The notes: generated from the sequence alone by a model not told the origin. 64,000 nucleotides of DNA from Erinaceus europaeus (GCF_950295315.1 NC_080164.1:11563659-11627658), one strand, 5' to 3'; shown: positions 35,098 to 46,529, numbered from the stretch's first letter. A program made the numbers and translations.

Positions 35098-35375
35098 TTA
35101 TTTTTTTAAATTTTTATTTATAAAAAGGAAACATTTACTAAACCGTAGGATAAGAGGAGTGCAACTTCACACAATTCCCACCACCAGAACTCTGTATCCC
35201 ATCCCCTCCCCTGATAGCTTTCCTATTCTTTAACCTTCTGGAAGTATGGACCCAGGGTCATTGTGGGATGCAGAAGGTGGAAGGTCTGGCTTCTTTAATT
35301 GCTTCCTCGCTGAACATGGGCATTGACAGGTCGATTCCTATTCCCAGCCTGCCTCTCTCTTATTCACCGCTGGAA
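35098..35375 (-). mobile_element. LINE-1 3' UTR type B, antisense
   Basis: TTTTTATTTATAAAAAGGAAAC, GCAACTTCACACAATTCCCA, CATCCCCTCCCCTGATAGC, GGAAGTATGGACCCAGGG and CATGGGCATTGACAGGTC. It is 5'-truncated after about 280 bp. Confidence 0.87.
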
Positions 35376-35489
35376 GGTAATGATAGAATGCCATCTTCTC
35401 TGCTCTTTTTCTTGGATGTGAAACAAACAGCTCAGTGTCCCCAAACATGCTTTTAATGGGACTTAAACAACTACCTCCTCTTTCTAAAT

Positions 35490-36060
35490 GTTTTTATTAG
35501 TTATTTAATATTGATTTACAGGATTACAAGACAACAGGTATACAACTCCACACCAGTGTTCTGTTCTGAATCTCCAGTCCCTGCATTGAAAGCTACAGCA
35601 GTTCGCCCCAGGTTGCGGATCTGATTTAACTATTATTTCTACAGCTATCTGTCTATATTTGGCCCTTTTTCCCCTTATGGCCCCATTTTCTCTTCCAACT
35701 CACACATACACCTATTATGATATCCAAATGTCCCTCCCTTTTTCTCCCTTTCTCTCCAGGTCCTGATGGAATTGGAGTTAAGAGCCCTCTGGCCATCTCC
35801 CCACTGTCATTTCTCCCCTACTAGGAATATGGATCAAAATTATGTGTGGATGCAGAAGGTGGGGGTTCTGGCCTCTGTAATTGCTTCTCCACCAGATGTG
35901 GGTGTTGGCAACTGGATCTCTATCCCCCAGCCTATTTCTATATTCCCCTAGTTTGGGTAGGGCTCTCGAGAGGTACGATTCGGGGATACACTGGTGAGGT
36001 CATCAGACTAAGAAAGTCAGGATGTAAACATGATAACACCTGCAACTTAGTGGCTAAAAG
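35490..36060 (-). mobile_element. LINE-1 3' UTR type C, antisense
   Basis: AATATTGATTTACAGGATTAC, TATACAACTCCACACCAG, CTCTCCAGGTCCTGATGG, AGAGCCCTCTGGCCATCTC and CTCTGTAATTGCTTCTCC. Confidence 0.82.
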
Positions 36061-36631
36061 GCCTGCCCCTCTTTTTGTAACATCATGTATGTATATATGT
36101 ATTTCCCTAAATTGCCCACCACGGAACACCACGGAATCATCTTTGACCTCAAAAACTCATGTCAGTCATCATAAAACCTACCTAAAATCTATCAAGTTGT
36201 CCAACCCTCTGGCAAGACCCTTTTCTATAAGTCTATTTAAAAATGAAGTTACTGCACTCTATGACAACAAAATATTGTATTATTATAATTACTATGTAGC
36301 TATTCCTTAGGATTTTGATGTGTTCTTGAGGAAGAGTTGACAAATCCAGGGTTCCTCTGATGACATTTGTGTTTTTCCCTTGCTCTTGTGTGTCTCTGAA
36401 TCATATTAATGGTTTCTGAGTCTCTTCTAGTTCACTTTCCCCCAATATTTGTTGAAAGATATAACACATTACTTCCAAAATAGAGGGAGCATTATACTCA
36501 GTTCCTTAAGTGTCAAAATAGATAAAAATCAGTAAACTGGGACACAGAAGAGGGAATCTGACAAACAGAGATTAGGCATGGCAGTTCTTAAATCACCTCT
36601 TCTTCACAGGTACCTGGAATGTAATATTTTA
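36061..36631. other. Unannotated AT-rich DNA
   Basis: No gene or repeat recognised. The 154-codon frame from 35846 starts inside the L1 type C remnant and is not a gene. Confidence 0.45.
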
Positions 36632-36645
36632 AGGCAAAAATATCT

Positions 36646-36942
36646 TTTTTAAAAAAATATTTATTTATTTATTTACCTTTTTATTTCTTGATTTTTTATT
36701 GTTGTAGTTATTATTATTGTTATTGATGCTGTTGTTGTTGTTGGATAGGACGGAGAGAAATAAAGAGAAGAGGGGAAGACGGGCAGGGGGAGAGAAAGAC
36801 AGACACCAGCAGACTTATTTCACCGCCTGTGAAGCGACTCCCCTGCAGATGGGGAGCCAGGGGCTTGAACCGGGATCCTTACAGTGGTCATTGCGCTTTG
36901 CACCACATGTGCTTAACCCACTGCGCTACTGCCCGACTCCCT
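36646..36942 (-). mobile_element. Main SINE, short tail, full length
   Basis: ATATTTATTTATTTATTTACC, GGATAGGACGGAGAGAAA, GGGGCTTGAACCGGGATCC, TTAACCCACTGCGCTACTG and CCCGACTCCC. Flanked by AGGCAAAAATATCT (36632-36645) and AGGCAAAAAAATCT (36943-36956), matching 13 of 14. Confidence 0.93.
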
Positions 36943-36956
36943 AGGCAAAAAAATCT

Positions 36957-37150
36957 TATTTATTTATTTGAAAGATACATTCATTCATTCATTCATTCAT
37001 TCATTCATTCATTCACTGATTTCAGAGAAAGTGAGAAATACAGATAAGGAGGAACACCTGCAGAACTCATGAGGACCAGGGCCTGAACCCAGAAGAACTT
37101 GTGAATGATAATGCATGTATTCTACCCAGAATGCCACCACCCAACCACCC
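36957..37150 (-). mobile_element. SINE with (ATTC)n in its tail, antisense
   Basis: An (ATTC)n microsatellite at about 36977-37015 replaces the tail, followed by AGAGAAAGTGAGAAATACAG, ACACCTGCAGAACTC and GGGCCTGAACCCAGAAG. Confidence 0.65.
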
Positions 37151-37154
37151 AGTT

Positions 37155-37350
37155 GTGATTTTTTTATTTATTTGTGTATTTTGCATGGGGATAGGGATAC
37201 ATTTTTGGGGGGGGAGAAAAGGAGAGATACCAGCAGTATTGCTTACAGCACAGGAAGCTTTCTCCCTGCAGGCAGGAATGGGAGGACTTTAAGCTGGGGT
37301 CCATGCACATGGTAACATGTGTGCTCAGCCAGGTGTGTCACCCCCAGCCT
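37155..37350 (-). mobile_element. Diverged main SINE, antisense
   Basis: GAGATACCAGCAGTATTGC, CTCCCTGCAGGCAGG, GGTCCATGCACATGGTAAC and GCTCAGCCAGGTGTGTCAC. A G9 run lies at 37207-37215. Confidence 0.7.
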
Positions 37351-37730
37351 GTCCCCTGACTGTAATTACTGTGACATGGCACATAGACAGATTCACCATG
37401 CCTCTTTTTCAGGGAATAACCCCCTTCGTGGTTTCTCTGCCAAATCCCAGGTTTTTGGATCCAGATCTGGGAATGTGTATCTTGTTTAGTGCTTATCTCA
37501 AGAGAGACAGAAACCAGAACACCATTTGAATATAAGCGGTCTTTTTGGACCCAGGACTTAGCTGGGTCCTCGGACAAGCACATTCTGGGCTCCTTGCTTA
37601 GTGTCTATAGCTCGTCTATTATTTAGAACCCAGTCTCTCCTCTTTTTCTCGGTTTTGAGTAGTTTTCAAACCCTTATTGTCTTTCAAAACGGTGTTTTAG
37701 GCTATATTTCCTAAACAAAAGTATGATGAA
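37351..37730. other. Unannotated DNA
   Basis: No gene or repeat recognised. Confidence 0.45.
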
Positions 37731-37738
37731 GTTCAAGA

Positions 37739-37977
37739 TTGAGGGACTGGGTGGTGGCCTACCCGGTTGAGTGCACACATTACAGTGTGCAAACAGCTGG
37801 GTTCAAGACCCTGTTCCCCACCTGCAGGGGGAAAGCTTCATGAATGGTGAAGCAGGGCTGCAGGTAGCTCTGTCTCTCTCCCTCTCTACCTCGCTCTTCC
37901 TTCTTGATTTCTGACTGTGTCCATCCAATATATAAAGATAATAATAATAGCAATAATAATATAAAATTATAAAAAAG
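37739..37977 (+). mobile_element. Main SINE variant
   Basis: GGGACTGGGTGGTGGCCTAC, GGGTTCAAGACCCTGTTCCC, ATGGTGAAGCAGGGCTGCAGG and a (AATA)-rich tail. The short target-site duplication GTTCAAGA is at 37731-37738 and 37978-37985. Confidence 0.83.
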
Positions 37978-37985
37978 GTTCAAGA

Positions 37986-38139
37986 GTGATTCTGCTTTCA
38001 CTTATATTTCACAATAATAATGGTCACATGAGCAATAGTTGGCTAAAAAAAAGAAGCATTTTATTTTCATCTGATAATGATAATTTCATAGGAGATCCCT
38101 CAGCTGTAACATCAGAAACACTGGTTGTCAATGTCAGTC
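37986..38139. other. Short unannotated spacer
   Basis: Nothing recognised. Confidence 0.4.
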
Positions 38140-38332
38140 CATGGTTCACCTGGTAGAGTGCACATTGTTACCACATAAAAGGACCTGGGTTCAAAGCCCT
38201 GGGCCCTACTTGGAAAGTGGAAGCCACACATAAGAGCTGAAGCAGTGATGCCGGTGTTTCTCTCCCTCTCTCCACCTCGCCTGTCAATGTCTCTGTTTCT
38301 CTCTAATAAGCAAACAAGCAAAAATTAAAATG
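38140..38332 (+). mobile_element. Diverged main SINE
   Basis: GGTTCACCTGGTAGAGTGCAC, CTGGGTTCAAAGCCCTGGG, GAGCTGAAGCAGTGATGC and CTCTGTTTCTCTCTAATAAG. Confidence 0.75.
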
Positions 38333-38479
38333 AAAGGCTGCTTATCCTTTTGCTTCCTGACTCGAATATCTTTTTTTTTTCCATTTCCCAAAGCGATTTG
38401 AAAAGCCTCATCATCACACTCACAGATAAAAGTTGCAAAACAATAACAGAGGGGAAAACACAAAGCAGAACTTAGATTG

Positions 38480-38570
38480 GAGTTGGCATATTGCACCAAA
38501 GTAAAGGACTCTGGGGTCGAGGGAGGGTTCAGGTCCTAGAGCAGGATGGCAGAGGAGGACCTATTCCTGT
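38480..38570 (+). mobile_element. LINE-1 3' UTR type A, sense, internal fragment
   Basis: TTGCACCAAAGTAAAGGACTC, GGTTCAGGTCCTAGAGCAGG and GGCAGAGGAGGACCT. The 3' terminus present at 18.4 and 29.9 kb is missing. Confidence 0.75.
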
Positions 38571-39212
38571 TACACAAATATATTCTGCAGTAACTAACTG
38601 GGTAGTTGGGATGGAGTTTTGAAAGAAGATGTGCTACTGAAGAAAAAACTGTGCCCTACAATGTTGACAGTCGACAACCTTAACATATCATTGACTTGAG
38701 GGGGCACCATTGGCATCATTACACCATTTTAGAATTATTTTGCCTGTTCATTTTCATTCGTCTTAAATGAAGCTGGATCATTTTTATTTTATTGATTGAT
38801 TTTCACATTGCATTATATATTCATAGTAATACTTATGTATATATATATTTCTATGTTTTCTTGTGTATAGTTTTTTTTTTACATTTCTTATCTGTTCCTG
38901 ATAAATTTTCCATTTGTTTATTTTGAAATAAAGACTGTGACATCAACTTAGGTGTCATTCTTGTCATGACAGCAAATTTCTTTTGCTTGATTTTAGGACC
39001 TCTGGTTTATGAGGAATTAAATCTGTTCAAACTTATGATGAATACAATTTGTATCTGCCAAGCTGTTTTAGGATCCTTCGTGTTCTCTGTTGTTAAATTT
39101 TTTTTTCTATGTCTTATTTGGACTAAATGAAGTTTCCATTGCTTTATTTTCCTCCATTGGTAACATAAGTGTTGAACATGCTGATCATTTCTCTAGTGGT
39201 CATCATAAAAAT
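38571..39212. other. Unannotated AT-rich DNA
   Basis: No gene or repeat recognised with confidence. Confidence 0.4.
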
Positions 39213-39221
39213 TGTAACATA

Positions 39222-39505
39222 TGGGAGTTGGGCAGTAGCACAGTGGGTTAAGCGCATGTGGCACAAAGCACAAGGACTGATGTAAGGATCCTGGTTTGAG
39301 CCCCCGGCTCCCCTCCTGCAGGTGGTGAAGCAGGTCTGTAGGTGTCTCTCTTTCTCTTACCCTCTCTGTCTTCCCCTCTTTTCTCCAATTCTCTCTGTCC
39401 TATCTAACAATGACGACATCAGTAATAACAACAATAATAGCTACAACAATAAAAAGGGCAACAAAAGGGAAAGTAAATAAATATTTTAAAATATATATAA
39501 AATAC
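39222..39505 (+). mobile_element. Main SINE, short tail, full length
   Basis: GGGAGTTGGGCAGTAGCACAG, CCTGGTTTGAGCCCCCGG, GGTGGTGAAGCAGGTCTGTAG, TCTGTCCTATCTAACAATG and AAAAGGGCAACAAAAGGG. A deletion removes part of the block between CTCCTGCAGG and GTGGTGAAGC. The target-site duplication TGTAACATA is at 39213-39221 and 39506-39514. Confidence 0.92.
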
Positions 39506-39514
39506 TGTAACATA

Positions 39515-40189
39515 CGCTTTTCATCTTACATTTTTATTAATCCCTAGGGTTATTGTGTATTCTATCTTTCCCTAGATCAGAAATGAGCCTTAATATGTTT
39601 ATATTTAATTTTATTTTCATTTTTTTACATATTTCAATATTTTAAAAACATTGTAAACCACCACATTTTACTGTGACCCTTGTATCTTTACTCTTGTAAC
39701 CTTTATTTTCTTATTTTTGGAGTCAACAAAAAATTTTTTTTCAATGCTAGCTTCTCACATATGTGGAATTCTACTGTTCCTGGACACCTTTTTAAATTTT
39801 TTTTTTATTTCAGATACACAACACAAATAAACAGAGATAGGAGAGACACTATAGCTCTATTCCACCTTTCTTGGAACTCTTCCTGGGTATCGTAGAGTAT
39901 ATACATTACTGGATAAGCTATCACCCAGTCTATTTTTTTGAAATAATTTTGAAGGAATATATGACCAAATAAGTATTTTTACAGAGCATCTACCAGTATG
40001 AACTTTCGATGACAACTCCCATATGAAAACTTTGGAGTTTGATTCAAGCACTGTTTGTCTAAGTTATAAATTTTTCAGTGTGAGATCATTTTATCTAACA
40101 TCATTCAAAGACAATTCAATTATCTTCCAACATCTAAGATTTCAGTAATGATTTAATTAAATACACATATATTATTTAGTTATTTATTT
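39515..40189. other. Unannotated AT-rich DNA
   Basis: No gene or repeat recognised with confidence. Confidence 0.45.
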
Positions 40190-40315
40190 TTTAATGAGAG
40201 TGAACAGAGCACTGCTCAGTTCTGGAATATGGTAAAGTGTAAAATTGAGACCAGGCCCCCTGGAGCCTCAGGCTTGCAAGTCTAGAACACTTACTGCTGT
40301 GCAGTCTCCCAAGCC
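40190..40315 (-). mobile_element. GATAGCATAATGG-type SINE, antisense
   Basis: ACAGAGCACTGCTCAGTTCTGG, GGAGCCTCAGGCTTGCAAG and TGTGCAGTCTCCCAAGCCC. Confidence 0.72.
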
Positions 40316-40319
40316 CGAT

Positions 40320-40430
40320 TTTCTTCCCTTCCCTCTTCTCCCTTTCCCTTTCATTTCTCCTCTTTCTCTCCTTCCTTCTTTCTTCTTTTTTGTTTCTTTC
40401 TTTTTCCATTCCTTTCTTTCTTTCCAGGAT
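40320..40430. repeat. C/T-rich low-complexity tract
   Basis: Mixed TTCC/TTCTT pyrimidine sequence over about 110 bp. Confidence 0.85.
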
Positions 40431-40484
40431 TATAACTGTGATTCCATGTCTAATAGCTAGAGTACTCTTGACAGACCTGCCTCT

Positions 40485-40490
40485 CTGTGC

Positions 40491-40553
<63 letters not shown>

Positions 40554-40560
40554 CCCCCCT
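40485..40560. repeat. (CT)n microsatellite
   Basis: About 70 bp of CT with single-T interruptions, closing with a C-run. Confidence 0.96.
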
Positions 40561-40734
40561 TCATAGTAATGCATGCTCTGAAGTGGGTGAGTCACTTCCT
40601 GACTCCTCAACTTTTATTTGTTTAACTTGCATGAACATACTTTTTTTTTCCTCTAAACATAGAAAATTATTTTGGTTGATGTTCTAAAATTTTACATACG
40701 GGTTGGCACACAGTTCAATTAGAATTTCTTTCTC

Positions 40735-41027
40735 TGGAGTTGGGCGGTAGCACAGCAGTTAAGCACACATGGTGCGAAGCGCAAGGACTGATGTAAGGAT
40801 CTCAGTTAGAGCCCCAGGCTCCCCACCTGCAGGGAATTTGCTTCACAGGTGGTGAAGCAGGTCTGCAGGTGTCTATCTTTCTCTCCCTCTCCCTGTCTTC
40901 CCCTCCTCTCTCCATTTTTCTCTGTCCTATCCAACAACCATGATATCAATAACAACAATAATAACTACAACAATAAAAAACAAGGGCAAAGAAAGGAAAA
41001 TAAATAAATATAAAAAATTTTTAAAAG
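40735..41027 (+). mobile_element. Main SINE, short tail, full length
   Basis: GGAGTTGGGCGGTAGCACAG, GGCTCCCCACCTGCAGGG, GGTGGTGAAGCAGGTCTGC and CTCTGTCCTATCCAACAACC. The target-site duplication GAATTTCTTTCTC (40722-40734) and GAACTTCTTTCTC (41028-41040) matches 12 of 13. Confidence 0.93.
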
Positions 41028-41049
41028 GAACTTCTTTCTCATGTCTAAC

Positions 41050-41202
41050 ATGGATTCAAAAACACACTGAGGGAACTTCAGTGTTGTGGTAAGTCTCCCC
41101 TCCCCCTCTTTCCCTCTGTTTTTCTCTGAAAGTTGACGTGGAGAAATGAAGAGCAGGCAATGACAAAAATAATAAATATAAATAAATGAATAAATAAATA
41201 AA
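41050..41202 (+). mobile_element. Possible SINE 3' fragment
   Basis: TCTTTCCCTCTGTTTTTCTC followed by an A-rich (AAAT)n tail at 41167-41200. The head is not recognisable. Confidence 0.4.
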
Positions 41203-41347
41203 TGATTCACTTTAATGCAGTCTCTTATTTTTTTATATATTAACCTTCCCTACACATTTTGGCTTTTTCGTTTTCAATCTAATGATCTGTACCTCTCTTC
41301 AGTTTTTTTTTTTTAAATTGTATTTCACTTCAATTATAGTCATTCTC

Positions 41348-41674
41348 AAGGGCCAGGCAGTAGCTCAGTGGTTTAAGGGCACATGCACAAAGCACAAAGA
41401 CCAGCATAAGGATCAGGGTTTGAGCCCTTGTCTCCCCACCTGCAGTTAGTTGAATTGCTTCACAAGCTATAAAGCAGGTTTGCAGGTGTCTGTTTTTCTC
41501 TCTCCCTCTCTGTCTTCCCCTCCTCTCTCTATTTCTCTCTGTCCTACCCAACAACAATAGCAGTAACAATAAAAGAAACACTAGCAACAACAACAACGTG
41601 GAAAAATGGCTTCCAGGAGCAGTGGATTCAGTGCAGGCACCAAGCCCCAGCAATAACCCTGATGGAAAAATATA
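41348..41674 (+). mobile_element. Main SINE, long tail, full length
   Basis: GGGCCAGGCAGTAGCTCAGTGG, CAGGGTTTGAGCCCTTGTC, CTCTGTCCTACCCAACAACA, GGAAAAATGGCTTCCAGG, AGCAGTGGATTCAGTGCAGG and AGCAATAACCCTGATGG. The exact 13-bp target-site duplication TATAGTCATTCTC is at 41335-41347 and 41675-41687. This copy is the clearest reference in the window for the long-tail form. Confidence 0.95.
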
Positions 41675-41774
41675 TATAGTCATTCTCTTCCAGAAATACA
41701 TATATGGAATATCTAATCTTACCCTCTATGTCAGATAGTGTATTTGCTGTAAAGTTTAATAATTTGTCTTCTGA

Positions 41775-42000
41775 GGGGTCAGGCTGTGGTGCACCAGACT
41801 GAGCACACTTGCTAACATGTACAAAGACCTGGACTCAGGCCCCACTCCCTGCCTGCAGGGGTGATGTTTTACAAGCAGAAAAGCAGGTCTGCAAGTTTAT
41901 CTCTCCCCCTCCTTCCCTCCCTCTCTCTCTTTCTCTCCTCTCAATTTCTATTATATCAAATAAAATAAAAAGAACAAAAGAAGACAATGAAAAGGAATAA
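41775..42000 (+). mobile_element. Main SINE, diverged
   Basis: GGGGTCAGGCTGTGGTGCACC, TGGACTCAGGCCCCACTCC, AGCAGGTCTGCAAGTTTATC and an A-rich tail. Confidence 0.82.
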
Positions 42001-42048
42001 ACTGGGGACCAGTTGTTTTCTGGAGGAACTTCTTGTGACATCTCCCTT

Positions 42049-42113
42049 TCCTTCTTCCTTCCTTCCTTCCTTCCTTCCTTCCTTCCTTCCTTCCTTCCTT
42101 TATCTTCCTTTAT

Positions 42114-42168
<55 letters not shown>

Positions 42169-42170
42169 CT
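42049..42170. repeat. (CCTT)n then (CTTT)n microsatellite
   Basis: A (CCTT)n block at about 42049-42101 is followed, after a short TATC/TATT transition, by (CTTT)n at about 42114-42168. It lies at the 3' side of the antisense SINE that follows. Confidence 0.97.
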
Positions 42171-42199
42171 TTTCTTCCTTTCTTTTCTCCCATGGTTTT

Positions 42200-42570
<371 letters not shown>

Positions 42571-42574
42571 TTAG

Positions 42575-42840
42575 TGTGGATTGGTGCTCACACTACAAAT
42601 TCAGTGTTCCTGGTGGCCATTTTATCCCTTTTATTAGATAAGGCAGAGGAAATGAGAGGGGAGGGGAAGATAGAGAGGGGAGAGACAAAGAGACACCTGA
42701 AGACCTTTTTTTTTTTTTAATGCCTGTGAAGTAAGTGTCTCTCCTGTAGGTGGGGAGCGCAGGGCTCTAAAGGACCTTGCTCAGGTCCTTGTGCTTCGTA
42801 CAGTGTGTACTTAACCAGGTGTGCCACTGCCCAAGCCTCT
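42575..42840 (-). mobile_element. Main SINE, long tail, antisense, with internal poly-T
   Basis: CACACTACAAATTCAGTGTTCC, AGATAAGGCAGAGGAAATGAG, CTCCTGTAGGTGGGGAGC and CTTAACCAGGTGTGCCACTG. A run of 12 T at 42707-42718 replaces the usual GCTTCACC block before TGCCTGTGAAG. Confidence 0.87.
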
Positions 42841-44084
42841 ATGTTTCCAACTATGATGCATTCCTTGGTTGTTTTGGGAAAGTGTATTTATAAGTAAAAC
42901 TTGCTGTTACACCTGAAATCATCTCCACACAAGTAGGCAACAAAGGAAGCAGCCTCAAGGATATAATACCCCACACACGTGTTCCAGATAATCTAGTCCT
43001 CATGTGAGGAGACAGGAAGCATCAACTGTCACACATAAGTCATCCTTGACTTGCCAATTGGGGTGACCAGATTTCTTAGAACAAGAAGCTCCTACTCTCA
43101 TGACAAGAAATGGTTACATGATTGAGTGGGAACTGCCCAGCTCAGCAAGGATCCTACCTGCTTCCAGAGGCCAGGAGACAGTAGTGCTTTCAATTTTTAG
43201 ATGATTCTATTTCAAAGAGGTCACTTTCAGGACCTAGATAAAGATTTTTGTGGGTTGTAAAGCTTGCAAGAGGCTTACTTGGTCTATAAAAAGATTTACA
43301 TACATTTCAAAGAGACAGAGAAAGAATGTAGGAATTACAAGTTTTCCAAAGTAAAACATTATTAGAAAAGAGAAGGAAATCTACCCCTTCATTTCAACAG
43401 AGAGAACAAAGTCTCTTATGTTTGTCATTTACTCTTATACTTGTTAGTTTTTATTTTTCAAGATCTTTAGTAGTTATTTTATTTTGTTTGCTCTTTGGCA
43501 GCATCTGGTTATAATAATCTTTTAAAGTTTCTCTGAAGACAGCACCTTTTCTTATTTTTGTCGTATCCTAGGTTTATACTTTTCTATCTGTTTTACTGTT
43601 CACTGGATTTGGTCTCATGCCTCTCCCCTGTAGCTTTTAGTTCTATGTCCTTTAATTGAATGTCTGATTGCATTCCTTGTTAGTGGAGGCTCTGAGGGTA
43701 AGAGTTTGCTTTTTGGTCATCTTTAGTGGGGGACATATGTACTGAGGTGTGAAATTTGCAGAGCATTTGTAATGTGAGCTTTGAGGGTTTTTTTTTTTTT
43801 TTCTTTTTCTTTTTTTGGATTGGAGAAAATGGGGAGGGCCTCTGCCTCTGCTCTGCTTGTATTGACTTCTTTATGTGGTTCCAAGACTGTTGCTTTGTAA
43901 GGTACCTGAAAGATTACTCAGAGATACTAGAGTTCTGTGTCTCACAAAGAGCCTGGGGGTGACCTTCTCTGACCTGCACAATCACAGCATTGAGAGCAGG
44001 CCAGAAAAAAGGTCCCTCCCCTCGGTGTCATGATCCTCTTATTAACAAGGTTTAGAAAACATCAGGAGTTTTAGGTATAAAGCG
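42841..44084. other. Unannotated DNA
   Basis: About 1.2 kb with no recognised repeat except T-runs at 43787-43816. The 68-codon frame at 43756-43962 starts in the T-run and has no family signature. Confidence 0.45.
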
Positions 44085-44340
44085 GGGAGAGGGGGCAGTG
44101 ACACACCTGGTTAAGTATACATAGAACCAAGTGCAAGGATCTGCACAAGGATCCTGGTTCGAGGCCCCCAGCTCTCCACCTGCAGGGGAGGGGGTCACTT
44201 CACATGCATGGAAGCAGATCTGAAGTTGTCTTATCATTCTCTCTCCGCCCTCCTCTCTCAGTTCCTTTCTGTTCTAGCCAATAAAATGGGAAAAGAAAAT
44301 GCCCACCAGGGGCAATGGCTTGATAGTGCTGGCACTACAG
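44085..44340 (+). mobile_element. Main SINE, long tail
   Basis: GGGGGCAGTGACACACCTGG, TGGTTCGAGGCCCCCAGC, CACCTGCAGGGGAGGGGG, GCCCACCAGGGGCAATGG and GATAGTGCTGGCAC. The 3' end passes straight into the polypurine array. Confidence 0.86.
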
Positions 44341-44693
44341 AGGAAGGGAAGTAAAGAAAAGAAAGGAAAATAAAATAAAATGAGATAAAGGAAGGGAAGG
44401 GGAGGGGAGAGGAGGGGAGGGGAGGGGAGGAGAGGAGAGGAGAGGAGAGGAGAGGAGAGGAGAGGAGAGGAGAGGAGAGGAGAGGAGAGGAGAGGAGAGG
44501 AGAGGAGAGGAGAGGGGAACGGAGGGGAGGGGAGAGGAAGAAAGGGAAGGGAAGGGAAGGGAAGGGAAGGGAAGGGAAGGGAAGGGAAGGGAAGGAAAGG
44601 AAAGGAAAGGAAAGGAAAGGAAAGGAAAGGAAAGGAAAGGAAAGGAAAGGAAAGGAAAGGAAAGGAAAGGAAAGGAAAGGAAAGGAAGAGAGG
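44341..44693. repeat. Polypurine array of three pentanucleotide blocks
   Basis: After a transitional AAAG/AAAT stretch (44341-44386), 44387-44693 is all purine on the + strand except one C at 44520. It passes through (AGAGG)n (about 44429-44515, 17 units), (GGGAA)n (about 44544-44594, 10 units) and (GGAAA)n (about 44594-44688, 19 units). Confidence 0.98.
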
Positions 44694-45866
44694 TGAGTAG
44701 AAGTCAGAATGAGGTCAATGATTAAAATGGCTTAATGTATAGGGTGTGATCACTGAATCTAAAGATAGGTTTAAACTCAGCATGTGACTTTGTTCAGCAG
44801 TTAGCTTGTTAGTAACCTCGCCCATACAAACATTCAGATATTGAATATCCAGGTGCTGTGGCTACACGCGGCTGTTGCCCAGTAACTCAGCTATGTTTGA
44901 GTCATATGCATTGTTATTAGAAACAGAGTTTCTCAAGAACTGGTTGAGATACATATGATAGGAATGGTCCCCAACATAAGTCAAATGACAGGGGTTGTGA
45001 CTCACATGCCAAAGGGGGCATACTCAGACCTAGCAATTCAACTGCCAGTGTTCCTAAAATCATCACCCGGTCTCTTCCAGTTCTTGTCATTTGTCCAGAA
45101 GTCTGAGCCCCCAATCCCTGCCACATTCCATCTGCCAGATTACCTGATTTTTCTTTCTTGCTAATAGGATCTCGATTTGGGAGGCGCTACAATGTATCTG
45201 CCTGAAGCTTCAAGATTTCTTTCTTTTATGAAAGAAAGAAAACCGGAGCCCTGCTCCAAAATACCCACCTTTATGGTCATCAGTTTACCTAATAATTTCA
45301 GGCTCTGTTGTCTTTGTGCTCGGTGGAAAATTGGGTAAAAAAAAAAAGTAAACTGGTGAAAAAAAAAAATAGTGAAAAATTGGGCCTTGCAGGGGACCCA
45401 AGAAGTAAGGGGTTCTAAATGTGTATAGAGGCCTCTGAAAATGATCTTTCTCTTTTCCACATCATAAAAGAAAGGGATGCCCAAGAAGAAAGTCACTTCC
45501 ACTCCTGCTGTCTTCTTTTCCTGCTTGGGAAATAGCATTTCAGGGAATAGTCTTTGGCATTGCAAGAAACGTTAGGTGGCCTTGGCAACAGAGCAGAGTC
45601 TCAGAGAAGGGATGCAGGAGCACCTGATGGTCATTAGCACTATAGAGGACCCATGGAACCAGCCCTGGCACGGTCTATGTACAGACTTTATTGGTACTTT
45701 ACTGATTGTATTCTATTTTTTCCCTCTTCTCTCTATTTGTAGCTCAAAGCACACTCCCACTCACTGCCTCTGCCTCAACTACTCTGCTCTCTCTGCCTGG
45801 ATTCAGAACTGTAACTTTCTAATACTTTTGCTATGAATATGATTTCACATGCTTTTCTTCCTTTTT
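44694..45866. other. Unannotated DNA; RFX-like X-box
   Basis: About 1.2 kb without a recognised repeat. GTTGCCCAGTAAC (44874-44886) fits the RFX X-box half-site pattern. The 134-codon minus frame at 45161-45565 resembles no family I know and crosses A-runs that give poly-Phe. Confidence 0.4.
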
Positions 45867-46036
45867 TTTAAATTTCTTTATTGGGGAATTAATGTTTTAC
45901 ATTCCATAGTAAATACAATAGTTTGCACATGCATAACATTTCCTAGTTTTCCATATAACAATACAACCCCCACTAGGTCCTCTGTCATCCTTCTTGGACC
46001 TGTATTCTCCCCACCCATCCACCCCTGAGTCTTTCA
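45867..46036 (-). mobile_element. LINE-1 3' UTR type A, antisense
   Basis: A poly-T, then TTTATTGGGGAATTAATG, TAAATACAATAGTTTGCAC, CCCCCACTAGGTCCTCTG and CCTGTATTCTCCCCACCC. It is complementary to the sense copies at 18.2 and 29.8 kb and 5'-truncated. Confidence 0.88.
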
Positions 46037-46137
46037 CCTGCTTTTTATCTTGTACTAATTCTTATGATTCCTAAGAGGCTTGGCTTCTAGCAGGGGTTTA
46101 GCCTCTACAAAGACATGTCCCATCAAATTCTGGGTTT

Positions 46138-46140
<3 letters not shown>

Positions 46141-46178
<38 letters not shown>
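46141..46178. repeat. (GT)n microsatellite
   Basis: About 19 GT units. Confidence 0.97.
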
Positions 46179-46180
<2 letters not shown>

Positions 46181-46529
46181 CCTTCTTGATATAACCCACT
46201 TGAATCTAACAGATACATATTAGATTTTCAAGATAAATTTTTGATAGATAACTTGACAAAATCGACTATAGCATGATCTATAGTAATTTGAAAAATCGTC
46301 AGCATTTCTTTGGGAGTTTTAATAAATGGGAAGTTTATTACATTGTGAGTTTATTTAGTGACATAAAAACTGCAGCAGCAAAAAAGAGCAAAAGGAGAAA
46401 GACTGGTGGTCAGCCATGATGAGGGAGCCATGAGTCCTTCATCTTAGTTCCCAGTGTCCAGAGACAGGCATTCAGATTGCAGGGGAGGCAGCATGGGAGG
46501 TTCAAGGAAGAGGCAAAAGCAGGGGAAAA
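46179..46529. other. Unannotated DNA
   Basis: No gene or repeat recognised. Confidence 0.4.

Noticed and set aside
35846..36310. 154-codon + frame
   Set aside because: It begins inside an antisense L1 type C remnant and runs into AT-rich DNA, with no known domain.
44341..44693. CRISPR-like regular repeats
   Set aside because: The units are 5 bp with no spacers; this is a microsatellite in a mammalian genome.
45161..45565. 134-codon minus-strand frame
   Set aside because: It contains poly-Phe from A-runs, has no recognised domain and no promoter, splice or poly-A context. Kept as unannotated.
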